A stretch of 56,213 nucleotides of DNA. It comes from Arenimonas sp. (GTDB lineage Bacteria > Pseudomonadota > Gammaproteobacteria > Xanthomonadales > Xanthomonadaceae). The stretch is from assembly GCA_026398695.1 (NCBI GenBank), contig JAPLSJ010000130.1, positions 1 through 56,213 on the forward strand, written 5' to 3'. The position numbers and the translations under genes are program-made. Shown piece by piece: positions 1 to 9,988 of this stretch (position 1 is its first letter; every line of letters starts with the position of its first letter). The notes beneath the pieces are model-generated. The model saw only the letters and a list, made by a program, of their open reading frames with translations. It ran no database searches and had not been told where the DNA came from.

Positions 1-366
<366 letters not shown>

Positions 367-507
367 ATAACCTCAAGACGCCTTATCCTCGACAACACGT
401 GGATATGGCAATTACCCAAAAAATGTTCGCTACGTCCCCCCTTTGAGAGCGTGAGCGCATAACTCCGTCTATCCATCAGACCGAGCCACTGCGACCCTCC
501 ACCCTCT

Positions 508-623
508 CCCTGGCGACCATAGCGCTGTGGAACCACCCGATCCCATCCCGAACTCGGAAGTGAAACGCAGCTGCGCCAATGGTAGTGTGGCCTAAGCCAT
601 GCAAGAGTAGGTCATCGCCAGGG
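508..623 (+). rRNA. rrf: 5S ribosomal RNA
   Basis: The ends CCCTGGCGACC and GGTCATCGCCAGGG pair to form helix I. The internal stretches GAACTCGGAAGTGAAACGC and ATGGTAGTGTGG are the conserved 5S core. The length is 116 nt, normal for the family. It follows 23S after a spacer of about 140 nt in which I see no tRNA. Confidence 0.97.
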
Positions 624-649
624 TTTTTGGGCGATGCTTCGCCCACTAT

Positions 650-680
650 CGCCGCCCCGTTTGGGGCGGCGTTTTCTTTT
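650..680 (+). terminator. Intrinsic terminator of the rRNA operon
   Basis: The stem GCCGCCCC / GGGGCGGC is followed by GTTTTCTTTT. It sits about 27 nt after 5S and just before the stop codon of the convergent lipoprotein gene. The T-tract lies only on the plus side, so it serves the rRNA operon. Confidence 0.9.
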
Positions 681-686
681 GCGGGT

Positions 687-1484
687 TTAAAGTCCGGCGA
701 GAACCGCCGCACCTCGGCCGTCGCGGACGCCGGCGGCCGGGGCGCTGCCGGTGACGTGGCCATTGCCGAGATTCAGGATGCCGCCAAAGCTGAGCTTCGG
801 AGCCTGCTCGTCGGTCAGTTCGTTGTCTTCGAGCAGCAGTCCGTCGGCCTCGACGCTGCCGAAGTTCAGGATTCCGCCCGAGACGGCCACCGTTGGCTGC
901 CTGCCCACGGCCCGGTTGTCATGGATGTGCGTGTTCTCGAGCGCTATCTCACCGTAGTTGAGAACGGTGCCGGCATCGCGGCGGTTGGCGAGCAGCAGGT
1001 TGTAGGCGACCTCGCTGTCCACCGCCTGCAGTCGGCCATGGTTGAGCACGATGGCCGGCATCTTGTCGACAGAACTGTCCACGATGGCGACGTTTTCAAG
1101 CCGGAGGTCGCCATAGTTCCGGACCGCGCCGTCGGTACCTTCGGCGATCACCAGGTCCTGCAGATGGAGCTTGCCGCCTTGCTCCACCTCGAGGATGGCC
1201 GTGGGGATGCCTGAATAGCCGCGGATTTCCGCATGGTGGCCCTCGATGGTCAGACCGCCCTGGACAGCGGGCAACAGCAGCCCCGTTTGGGCCGGGTGGC
1301 TCAGGATGTAGAGGCCGTTTCGCGCGAGCCGGATGGTGTCGTGGCCCGGGCTGGCGTTGGCCTGGCGAATGGCTTCGACCAGGGCCGCACTGTCGTTGTT
1401 GGCGATGTCGATTTCGATGCCGCGCGAGCAGGCGGCGAGGGTGCCCAGTCCGGCTAGGAGAAGCAAAGCGGGTGTGTAGCGCAT
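687..1484 (-). CDS. Beta-helix lipoprotein, function unknown
   Basis: The 265-aa protein starts at an ATG 8 nt after AAGGAG. It has a type II signal peptide with lipobox LAAC (Cys19), so it is probably anchored in the outer membrane. The mature part carries short repeats of the kind NYGDLRLENV, LNYGEIALEN and LNFGSVEADG, typical of right-handed parallel beta-helix (choice-of-anchor Q/CSLREA-like) proteins. The segment after the lipobox (ALVEAIRQAN..DTIRL) is the usual opening of that family. No catalytic residues are evident. It is monocistronic and convergent with the rRNA operon. A surface or adhesin-like role is only inferred. Confidence 0.75.
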   Translation of the reverse strand: MRYTPALLLLAGLGTLAACSRGIEIDIANNDSAALVEAIRQANASPGHDTIRLARNGLYILSHPAQTGLLLPAVQGGLTIEGHHAEIRGYSGIPTAILEVEQGGKLHLQDLVIAEGTDGAVRNYGDLRLENVAIVDSSVDKMPAIVLNHGRLQAVDSEVAYNLLLANRRDAGTVLNYGEIALENTHIHDNRAVGRQPTVAVSGGILNFGSVEADGLLLEDNELTDEQAPKLSFGGILNLGNGHVTGSAPAAGVRDGRGAAVLAGL

Positions 1485-1810
1485 GGTCGATACTCCTTGG
1501 GGGACGCCAGAACCTTCCCAGACGCCGGTAGAGCATCGACTCCATCGGGTTGCCCTCCAATCCGGAGGGTGCAGAGGCCCGGGGCGTCGTTTCCGCCTGC
1601 CTTTTGCCCCGTCGCCGCCCAGGGTGGCGACAGCGGTCACGCTACGGCCACCGCTGCGTCGACAAGCCATAAATGGCGTGTTATCTAACTGTCACAGTCG
1701 AGGATGTGAAGGCCGCACCGGGGTGGTGCCGCTCCTTCTGGACGATGTTCCGGCCGCGGGCCGATGGGGATGGCGGACGTGGCTCTGGCGGCTACAAAGG
1801 CACGTTTTCC
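1485..1810. other. Divergent intergenic gap
   Basis: This gap separates the lipoprotein gene from the TPR-sulfotransferase and must hold both promoters. I found no convincing -35/-10 pair. It also contains upstream in-frame starts for the sulfotransferase (ATG at 1673 and 1745). No RNA gene or notable repeat was seen. Confidence 0.5.
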
Positions 1811-3874
1811 GTGAGCGTGAGCGCAGGCCCGTCGGCCTCGCTCGGCCAGGCGCTGGCCCATGCCGCACGCCTGCTCGAGCGCTCACCGTCGTTGGCGCTG
1901 GCCCAGACCGAGGAAATCATCAGCGCCGCAGGCCCACATCCCCAGGCCATGCTGCTGCAGGCGCGGGCGCACGAGGCTTGCGGCAGCCGGGATGTCGCCG
2001 TCGGGATACTGCAAACGCTGGCGAAAGAGCATCCCGGCTGGGGCGATCCGCAGGTGGAACTCGGCCTGATGCTGGCCCGTGCGGGTCGCGGCAACGAATC
2101 GCTGCGCTGGCTCGGCCGCGGGCTGGCCCTGTCGCCGGCGCATCCGCATGCCTGGCGCGTCATGGGCGACCATCTGGGAGCCACCGGCGATTTCGAAGGC
2201 GCGGACCGCGCCTATTCCATGCACGCCCGCCATGCCGCCAACGATCCCCGCCTGATGGCGGCCGGCGACGCCCTGATCGGCAACCGCATTCCCGAGGCGG
2301 AGCGTCTGCTGCGAGCCCAGCTGCAGCAAAGCCCGACCGATGTCGCCGCCATCCGCATGCTGGCCGAGGTCGCGGCTCGCCTGGGCCGGCTGGACGATTC
2401 GGAAACCCTGCTGCAGCGCTGCCTCGAGCTCGCGCCGGGCTTCCAGGCGGCACGCCAGAATTACGCCATGGTGCTGCACCGGGCCAACAAGCCCGAACAG
2501 GCGCTCGAACAGATCAACCGACTGCTGGCCGATGACCCGGGCAATCCCGGCGCCCGCAACCTCAAGGCCGTGGTGCTGTGCCGCGTGGGCGACTACGTGC
2601 CGGCGATCGACCTGTACGACGGCATCCTGTCCGAATACCCCGACCACGGCCGGATCTGGCTCAGCCAGGGCCACGCGCTCAAGACCGCCGGCCTGCGTGA
2701 GCGCGCGGTGGCCGCCTACCGCCGTTCCATCGCCCTGGATCCGGGTTTCGGCGAGGCGTACTGGAGCCTGGCCAACCTGAAGACCTTCCGTTTCGATGCG
2801 GAAGACATCCAGGCGATGGCAACGCAGCTGCGCCGGCACGACCTCGACCCGGAGCAGCGCAGCCAGTTCGAGTTCGCGCTCGGCAAGGCCCACGAAGATG
2901 CCGGCGACCACGCGGCCTCGTTTGCCCACTACCGGGAAGGCAATCAGATCCGCCGCAAGGCGCTGCCCTATCGCGCCGACGACGCCACCGCCCGCGTGCG
3001 GCGTTCGAGCGAACTGTTCACGCCGCCGTTCCTCGCCTCGCGCCACGGCAGCGGCAGCACCGCATCGGACCCGATCTTCATCGTCGGGCTGCCGCGCTCG
3101 GGCTCCACGCTGGTCGAGCAGATCCTCTCGAGCCACCCGGCGGTGGAGGGCACGATGGAGCTGCCCGAGGTGATCGCGCTCACCCACGACCTGCGCCGCC
3201 AGGGCGCCGACGCCCGCGGCGGTTCCTACCACGACGTGTTGGCCACCCTCGACGCGGGCGAGCTGCGCGCCCTGGGCGAACGCTACCTCGACCGCACCCG
3301 CGTGCAGCGCAAGACCGACGCCCCGTTCTTCATCGACAAGATGCCGAACAACTTCTTCCATGTCGGCCTCATCCACCTGATGCTGCCCAACGCCCGCATC
3401 GTGGACGTGCGCCGGCACCCGATGGCCTGCTGCTTCTCGGGCTACAAGCAGTACTTCGCGCGCGGCCAGAACTTCAGCTACGGCCTGCAGGACATCGGCC
3501 GCTACTACCGCGATTACCTGTCGCTGATGGCGCACTTCGACCAGGTGCTGCCCGGCCGCGTGCATCGCGTGGTGTACGAACACCTGGTCGAAGACACCGA
3601 GGCCCAGGTGCGCTCGCTGCTGGATTACTGCGGCCTGCCGTTCGACCCGGCCTGCCTGCGCTTCTTCGAAAACGAACGGCCAGTGCGCACCGCCAGCTCC
3701 GAACAGGTGCGCCAGCCGATCTACCGCGAGGGCCTGGACCAATGGCGCCACTTCCAGCCCTGGCTGGGCGAACTGGAAGCCGCGCTGGGGCCCGCGCTAG
3801 ATACTTACCCGGAGGCGCCGCCCGAAACGGCGACGGCTCCGATTCAGTCCAACGACACACCACGGGGAGAGTGA
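1811..3874 (+). CDS. TPR-repeat sulfotransferase family protein
   Basis: The 687-aa protein has about ten tetratricopeptide-like repeats in roughly residues 1-390, followed by a sulfotransferase domain (Sulfotransfer_3 type). The 5'-phosphosulfate-binding loop IVGLPRSGST is at 424-433. Further on come VDVRRHPMACCFSGY, the 3'-phosphate-binding region, and a C-terminal YEHLVEDTEAQ element. The family transfers sulfate from PAPS to a hydroxyl or amine; the acceptor here is unknown, and the TPR array may bind it. I chose GTG 1811, with AAAGG 10 nt upstream, because residues before it look non-conserved. ATG 1673 or 1745 would add 46 or 22 residues. The stop codon is 1 nt before the TonB-receptor gene, so the two are co-transcribed. 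Confidence 0.85.
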   Translation: MSVSAGPSASLGQALAHAARLLERSPSLALAQTEEIISAAGPHPQAMLLQARAHEACGSRDVAVGILQTLAKEHPGWGDPQVELGLMLARAGRGNESLRWLGRGLALSPAHPHAWRVMGDHLGATGDFEGADRAYSMHARHAANDPRLMAAGDALIGNRIPEAERLLRAQLQQSPTDVAAIRMLAEVAARLGRLDDSETLLQRCLELAPGFQAARQNYAMVLHRANKPEQALEQINRLLADDPGNPGARNLKAVVLCRVGDYVPAIDLYDGILSEYPDHGRIWLSQGHALKTAGLRERAVAAYRRSIALDPGFGEAYWSLANLKTFRFDAEDIQAMATQLRRHDLDPEQRSQFEFALGKAHEDAGDHAASFAHYREGNQIRRKALPYRADDATARVRRSSELFTPPFLASRHGSGSTASDPIFIVGLPRSGSTLVEQILSSHPAVEGTMELPEVIALTHDLRRQGADARGGSYHDVLATLDAGELRALGERYLDRTRVQRKTDAPFFIDKMPNNFFHVGLIHLMLPNARIVDVRRHPMACCFSGYKQYFARGQNFSYGLQDIGRYYRDYLSLMAHFDQVLPGRVHRVVYEHLVEDTEAQVRSLLDYCGLPFDPACLRFFENERPVRTASSEQVRQPIYREGLDQWRHFQPWLGELEAALGPALDTYPEAPPETATAPIQSNDTPRGE

Positions 3875-3875
3875 G

Positions 3876-6257
3876 ATGAAAGGCAAGACAAAGCCTCGCA
3901 ACGGGGCAAGGCTGGCGCGGGGAACGCTGGCGACGGCGATCGTGTTCGCGATCAGCGGCGGCGCCTGGGCGCAGCAGGCAAGCACCGAGGAAGCGCCGAT
4001 GCTGGAGGCCGTCACGGTGACGGCGCAAAAGCGCAGCGAAAACCTGCAGAAGGTGCCGATCAGCATCCAGGTGCTGGGCACCGAGCAGCTGGACGAGCTG
4101 CATGTCACCGACTTCCAGGACATCGCCACGCAGTTCCCCAGCGTGTCGTTCCAGCGCCTGGGCGAAGTGCCCAGCAACTTCCAGGTCTACATGCGCGGCG
4201 TGGCCAGCGGCGGCGACGGCAACCACTCCGGCCCGCTGCCCACCGTGGGCGTGTACGTGGACGAGCAGCCGGTGACCACCATCCGCGGCGCCATCGACCT
4301 GCACCCCTACGACATCGAGCGCGTCGAAGCGCTGGCCGGTCCGCAGGGCACCCTGTACGGCGCCAGCTCGCAGGCGGGCACGCTGCGCATCATCACCAAC
4401 AAGCCTGACGCCTCCGGTGTCTCTTCCGGCTATGGGCTGGAGCTCAACTCGACCAGCGGCGGCGGCAACGGCCACGTGGCCGAGGGCTTCATCAACCTGC
4501 CGATCACTGAAAACGCCGCCATCCGCATGGTGGCGTGGGATCGCGAGAACGCCGGCTTCATCGACAACGTGTACGGCGAGCGCACGTTCCCGACGTCCGG
4601 CATCACCATCAACAATGCCGGCCTGGCGCAGGACGACTTCAACTACAGCAGCACCACCGGCGCCCGCGCCGCGCTGAAGATCGACCTCAACGACAACTGG
4701 ACCGTGACGCCCACCATCATGACCCAGATGCAGGACATCAACGGCAGCTTCGGCGTGGACCCGGACGTCGGTGACCTGGAGACCACCCAGTTCTACCCGC
4801 AAACCTCCGAAGACCGCTGGACCCAGTCGGCGCTCACCGTGCAGGGCCGCATCGGCAACTTCGACGTCACCTACGCGTATGCCCACCTCGACCGCGACCT
4901 CGACACCGAGTCCGACTACAGCGACTACGCCTACTGGTACGACACCCTGTTCGGCTACGGCACGTACTTCTACGACGACAACGGCGACCTGATCAATCCG
5001 TCGCAGTACATCCAGGCCGCCAACACCTACAAGAAGCAGACCCACGAGCTGCGCATCGCCTCGCCGGCGGAAAACCGCCTGCGCTTCGTCGCGGGCGTGT
5101 TCTGGCAGGAGCAGGACAACGACATCCAGGAGCGCTACCGCATCGACGACCTGGCCGACACGCTGTCGGTCACCGGCTGGGAAGACACCATCTGGCTGAC
5201 CCGCCAGCAGCGCCAGGACAAGGACAAGGCCCTGTTCGGCGAGGTGTCGTTCGACATCACCGACCGCCTGACCGCCACCGCCGGCATGCGCTTCTTCGAA
5301 GTGGACAACAGCCTGCGCGGCTTCTTCGGCTTCAACGACGGCTACATCTCCAACCCGACCTACGGCGAGGGCGCCTGCAATACCCAGTCGCTGCCGCCTT
5401 ACCCGGATGCGCCCTGCGAGGTGTTCAACAAGCGGGTGGAGGAGAACGACTCCATCGGCAAGTTCAACCTCAGCTACGAGATCAACGACAACGCGATGGT
5501 CTACGGCACGTGGTCGGAAGGCTACCGCCCCGGCGGCGTCAACCGCCGCGGCACGCTCGACCCGTACCTGTCCGACTTCCTGACCAACTGGGAGCTGGGC
5601 TGGAAGACGCGCTGGGCCGATGGCCGCCTGACCTTCAACGGCGCGGTGTTCGAGCAGTCGTGGGACGACTTCCAGTTCGCGATCCTCGGCCAGAACGGCC
5701 TCACCGAGATCAAGAACGCCAACCAGGCCCGCATCCGCGGCATCGAGGCGGACGTCATCTGGGCGGCCACCTACAACCTGCGCCTGTCCGGCGGCATCGC
5801 CCTGTACGACGCCGAGCTGACCGAGAACTACTGCGGCTTCACCGACGCCAACGGCAACCCGGAAACCAACTGCGCCTCGCCAGAGGCGTCGGCGGGCACC
5901 CGCCTGCCGATCACGGCGGACTTCAAGGGCAACCTGACGGCGCGCTACACCTTCGACGTCGGCTCGTTCGAAGCCCACGTCCAGGGCCAGGTGCTGCACG
6001 AAGGCAAGCGCAGCACCGACCTGCGCGAGGCCGAAGGGGCGATCCTGGGCGACCTGGACGCGTACACGCTGTTCGACCTCACGGCCGGTTTCGGCCGCGG
6101 CAACTGGGACGTGGACTTCTACGTGAAGAACGTCTTCGACGAGCGCGCCGAACTGTCGCGCTTCACCCAGTGCGCCGAGGCGGTCTGCGGCGACCAGGCC
6201 TACACCGTGGTGGCGCGCCCGCGCACCTTCGGCGTGCGCTTCTCGCAGGACTTCTGA
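3876..6257 (+). CDS. TonB-dependent outer-membrane receptor
   Basis: The 793-aa protein has an N-terminal signal peptide ending near AWA-QQ (about residue 32). A plug domain starts with EAVTVTAQKRSENLQKVP, the common TonB-box/plug opening. A long 22-strand beta-barrel region follows and ends in a terminal aromatic strand (GVRFSQDF). The start ATG is preceded by GGGGAGAG. It imports a large or scarce substrate across the outer membrane using TonB-ExbBD energy. The substrate cannot be told from sequence, but translational coupling to a sulfotransferase suggests a shared, possibly sulfated, ligand. An intrinsic terminator follows. Confidence 0.93.
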   Translation: MKGKTKPRNGARLARGTLATAIVFAISGGAWAQQASTEEAPMLEAVTVTAQKRSENLQKVPISIQVLGTEQLDELHVTDFQDIATQFPSVSFQRLGEVPSNFQVYMRGVASGGDGNHSGPLPTVGVYVDEQPVTTIRGAIDLHPYDIERVEALAGPQGTLYGASSQAGTLRIITNKPDASGVSSGYGLELNSTSGGGNGHVAEGFINLPITENAAIRMVAWDRENAGFIDNVYGERTFPTSGITINNAGLAQDDFNYSSTTGARAALKIDLNDNWTVTPTIMTQMQDINGSFGVDPDVGDLETTQFYPQTSEDRWTQSALTVQGRIGNFDVTYAYAHLDRDLDTESDYSDYAYWYDTLFGYGTYFYDDNGDLINPSQYIQAANTYKKQTHELRIASPAENRLRFVAGVFWQEQDNDIQERYRIDDLADTLSVTGWEDTIWLTRQQRQDKDKALFGEVSFDITDRLTATAGMRFFEVDNSLRGFFGFNDGYISNPTYGEGACNTQSLPPYPDAPCEVFNKRVEENDSIGKFNLSYEINDNAMVYGTWSEGYRPGGVNRRGTLDPYLSDFLTNWELGWKTRWADGRLTFNGAVFEQSWDDFQFAILGQNGLTEIKNANQARIRGIEADVIWAATYNLRLSGGIALYDAELTENYCGFTDANGNPETNCASPEASAGTRLPITADFKGNLTARYTFDVGSFEAHVQGQVLHEGKRSTDLREAEGAILGDLDAYTLFDLTAGFGRGNWDVDFYVKNVFDERAELSRFTQCAEAVCGDQAYTVVARPRTFGVRFSQDF

Positions 6258-6280
6258 TCGCCTGAAGGCTGGAAACAGGA

Positions 6281-6309
6281 CCGGCGCCCTCGGGCGCCGG
6301 TTTTTTTTC
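6281..6309 (+). terminator. Intrinsic terminator after the TonB receptor
   Basis: ACCGGCGCCC-TCG-GGCGCCGGT is followed by eight T's, a strong hairpin about 23 nt past the receptor stop codon. It separates this operon from the convergent sugar kinase gene. Confidence 0.92.
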
Positions 6310-6344
6310 GCCCGGACCGTGGCCCGGGGCGGGGTGGCGCGACC

Positions 6345-7283
6345 TCAGCGCAGCGCGTAGCCGAACTGCTGGCGGAACTGCTCGGCGAATTCTTCGTAGT
6401 CGAAGCGCTGGTTCTGCGGGCCCAGGTGTTCGATCTTCAGCGCGCCCATCAGCGAGGCGATGCGGCCGGTGGTGGGCATGTCCAGGCCGTTCATGAGCCC
6501 GAAGATCAGGCCCGCCCGGTAGGCGTCGCCGCAGCCGGTGGGGTCCACCACGCGCATGGCGTTGGCCGAGGGGATATGCAGTTCGCCGGCCGTGCTGTGC
6601 ACTTCCGAGCCCTTCGGGCCCCGGGTGATGATGTAGGCCTTCACCCGCTCGGCGATCTGCTTCTCGCTCAGGCCGGTCTTGTCCTGCAGCAGGTTGGACT
6701 CGTAGTCGTTCACGGTCACGTAGGTGGCCTGCTCGATCATCGTGGTCAGTTCCTTGCCGTTGAACAGCGGCATGGCCTGGCCCGGGTCGAAGATGAACGG
6801 GATGCCGAGTTCGGCGAACTCCGTCGAATTCTGCAGCATCGCCTCGTAACCGTCGGGCCCGACGATGCCGAAGCCGACGTCCGCCACGTCCCGGACGTGG
6901 TTCTCGTACGAGCGCATCATGGCCCCGGGATGGAAGGCCGTGATCTGGTTGTCGTCCAGGTCGGTGGTGATGAAGGCCTGCGCCGTGTACAGGTCGCCGA
7001 GCTCCTTGACGTGGTCGAGGCGGATGTCGCAGGCCTCGAAGTGCTCGCGGTAGGGACCGAAGTCCTGGCCCACGGTGGCCATCGGGATCGGGTTGCCGCC
7101 CAGCAGCTTGAGGTTGTAGGCGATGTTGCCGGCGCAGCCGCCGAACTCGCGGCGCATCCTCGGCACCAGGAACGACACGTTCAGGATGTGGACCTTGTCC
7201 GGAAGGATGTGGTTCTTGAACTGGTCCTGGAACACCATGATGGTGTCGTACGCCAGGGAACCGCAGATCAGGGCAGAAGGCAT
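6345..7283 (-). CDS. PfkB-family carbohydrate/adenosine kinase
   Basis: The 312-aa protein is of ribokinase/PfkB fold. It has the N-terminal GSLAYDTI strand, the GGCAGNIAYNL motif typical of adenosine/sugar kinases, and the C-terminal PTGCGDAYRAG motif holding the catalytic base Asp253 and the anion hole. It phosphorylates a sugar or nucleoside with ATP. The family is too broad to name the substrate; adenosine kinase-like is the best guess. GAGG sits about 8 nt before the ATG. It is monocistronic and divergent from mreB. Confidence 0.88.
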   Translation of the reverse strand: MPSALICGSLAYDTIMVFQDQFKNHILPDKVHILNVSFLVPRMRREFGGCAGNIAYNLKLLGGNPIPMATVGQDFGPYREHFEACDIRLDHVKELGDLYTAQAFITTDLDDNQITAFHPGAMMRSYENHVRDVADVGFGIVGPDGYEAMLQNSTEFAELGIPFIFDPGQAMPLFNGKELTTMIEQATYVTVNDYESNLLQDKTGLSEKQIAERVKAYIITRGPKGSEVHSTAGELHIPSANAMRVVDPTGCGDAYRAGLIFGLMNGLDMPTTGRIASLMGALKIEHLGPQNQRFDYEEFAEQFRQQFGYALR

Positions 7284-7362
7284 CGTCGGACCTCGAAGGT
7301 GGGGCGGCCGGGAGCGCCCCGGGGAAGGCCCACATGTTAGCTTTTCGTAGCGGACATCGCAC

Positions 7363-7380
7363 GAAAAAGAGCTGTTTTTC
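7363..7380. repeat. A/T-rich imperfect palindrome between the kinase and mreB
   Basis: GAAAAA-GAGCTG-TTTTTC pairs 16 of 18 bases and lies just upstream of the candidate mreB -35 box. It stands out in very GC-rich DNA. It could be an operator or an UP-like element; no T-tract/stop context suggests a terminator. Confidence 0.4.
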
Positions 7381-7381
7381 C

Positions 7382-7410
7382 TTGCCGGGGCCGGGGGTGG
7401 TTGGTAACCT
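7382..7410 (+). promoter_or_regulatory. Candidate mreB promoter
   Basis: The -35 box TTGCCG (7382-7387), a 17-nt spacer and the -10 box TAACCT (7405-7410) give a predicted leader of about 35 nt before mreB. The -10 box matches the consensus only partly. Confidence 0.45.
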
Positions 7411-7412
7411 AG

Positions 7413-8489
<1,077 letters not shown>

Positions 8490-8514
8490 CCCTGGGCCAC
8501 TTCCGGAAAACCAC

Positions 8515-9489
8515 GTGGCCTATCCCGGTTCCACCGCGTCCCGCCTGAGTGAGAGTGCCGGCGGCACCCTGCCGCTGCTGGCCTACCTGGCGGTGGCGGT
8601 GATGCTGATGGTCGCCGACCAGCGCGGCGGCTTCGCCAACCAGGCGCGGCAGCAGCTTTCCGTGCTCGCCGAGCCCGTCTGGTGGCTCGCGGCCGCGCCC
8701 TCCCGCCTGGCCGAGGGGGCCGGCAACCTGCTCAGCTCGCGCAGCGAGCTGCAGTCCGAAAACCAGCGCCTCACCCGCGAACTGCAGGTGAGCGCCAGCC
8801 GCCTGCATCGCCTGCTCGCCGTGGCCGAGGAAAACCAGCGCCTGCGCGAACTGCTCGGCGGCACCCGCGGCTATCGGCTGTCGGCGCAGCTGGTGGGCAT
8901 CATCGACATCGACCTGGACCCGGCGCGCCAGCGCATCCTGCTCGACGCCGGCAGCGACGAAGGCGTGTTCGTGGGCCAGGCCATGATCGACGCCGGCGGC
9001 GTGCTGGGCCAGGTGATCGAAGTCACGCCGCGCCGCGCCACCGCGCTGCTGCTCACCGATCCCGACCATGCCATTCCCGTGCAGGTGACGCGCTCGGGCC
9101 TGCGCACCATCGCCTTCGGCACCGGCCGCACCGATCGGCTGCGCCTGCCCAACATCCCGCAGAGCGCCGACATCCAGGTCGGCGACCGCCTGGTCACCTC
9201 GGGCATCGGCGGGCGCTTCCCGGCGGGCTTCCCGGTGGGCGTGGTGGAAGCGCTGCACCCGGACGACACGCGGCTGTTCGTGGTGGCCGAGGCGCGCCCC
9301 GCCGCCCGCCTGGACCGCGGCCTCGAGGTGCTGCTGGTGAGCAACGCCGTGGACGAAAGCGGTGCCGGCCCCGAAGCGCCGCCGCCGGCGCCCGAGGCCA
9401 CGCCCGAGGCCACGCCCGCCGCCACGCCTGGAACGGCGCCCGAAACGGCAGCCCCCTCCGCGCCCGCCACCCGGACCCCGCGGCCATGA
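8515..9489 (+). CDS. mreC: Rod shape-determining protein MreC
   Basis: The 324-aa bitopic membrane protein scaffolds MreB to PBP2 and RodA. It has one N-terminal transmembrane helix (about residues 20-40), then a coiled coil (SRSELQSENQRLTRELQ...), then the periplasmic double beta-barrel domain (..SDEGVFVGQAMIDAGGVLGQV..). The C-terminal ~45 residues are a Pro/Ala/Glu-rich tail of low complexity. It starts with GTG and has only a weak ribosome site. The stop overlaps the mreD start (ATGA). Confidence 0.96.
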   Translation: MAYPGSTASRLSESAGGTLPLLAYLAVAVMLMVADQRGGFANQARQQLSVLAEPVWWLAAAPSRLAEGAGNLLSSRSELQSENQRLTRELQVSASRLHRLLAVAEENQRLRELLGGTRGYRLSAQLVGIIDIDLDPARQRILLDAGSDEGVFVGQAMIDAGGVLGQVIEVTPRRATALLLTDPDHAIPVQVTRSGLRTIAFGTGRTDRLRLPNIPQSADIQVGDRLVTSGIGGRFPAGFPVGVVEALHPDDTRLFVVAEARPAARLDRGLEVLLVSNAVDESGAGPEAPPPAPEATPEATPAATPGTAPETAAPSAPATRTPRP

Positions 9490-9980
9490 CCCGCACGCCT
9501 TCGGGATGGCTGCTGTACGGAAGCCTGGTGTCCAGCCTGCTGGTGCTGGTGGTGCCGCTGCCGGCCGGCGTCGACATCGCGCGGCCCTACCTGCTGGCCA
9601 TGCTGCTCTGCTACTGGATGCTCGAAGCCCCCGACCACGTTGGCCTGGGCATCGCTTTCATCGCCGGCCTTGCCGCCGACCTGGTGTCGGGCACGCTGCT
9701 GGGCGAGCAGGCGCTGCGGCTGGTGGTGCTGGCGTTCCTGGTGCAGCGGTTCCGGGCCAGGCTGCGCTTCTTCCCGCTGTGGCAGCAGGCGGGCGCGGTG
9801 TTCGCGCTGCTGGTGAACGATCGCCTGATCGCCATGGCCATCCGGCTCGCCAGCGGCGACGGGCTGGCGCCCTGGGGCACCTGGATCGCGCCGCTGGTGG
9901 GCTTTGCGCTGTGGCCCTGGATGTTCCTGCTGCTCGACGAGCTGCGCCTGCGGCTGCGTGAGCGCGAGCGCGGCGCCTGA
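9486..9980 (+). CDS. mreD: Rod shape-determining protein MreD
   Basis: This 164-aa integral membrane protein has about five hydrophobic helices, normal for MreD. It binds MreC in the elongation complex. It contains the family's LAMLLCYWMLEAPDHVGLGI and GLAADLVSGTLLGEQAL segments. ATG 9486 overlaps the mreC stop as ATGA. mrdA follows 8 nt after its stop. Confidence 0.95.
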   Translation: MTRTPSGWLLYGSLVSSLLVLVVPLPAGVDIARPYLLAMLLCYWMLEAPDHVGLGIAFIAGLAADLVSGTLLGEQALRLVVLAFLVQRFRARLRFFPLWQQAGAVFALLVNDRLIAMAIRLASGDGLAPWGTWIAPLVGFALWPWMFLLLDELRLRLRERERGA

Positions 9981-9988
9981 GCCGGCCC

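Noticed and set aside
1673..1810. N-terminal extension of the TPR-sulfotransferase from ATG 1673
   Set aside because: The 46 extra residues look like translated intergenic DNA and no ribosome site precedes the ATG; GTG 1811 with AAAGG is preferred, though not certain.
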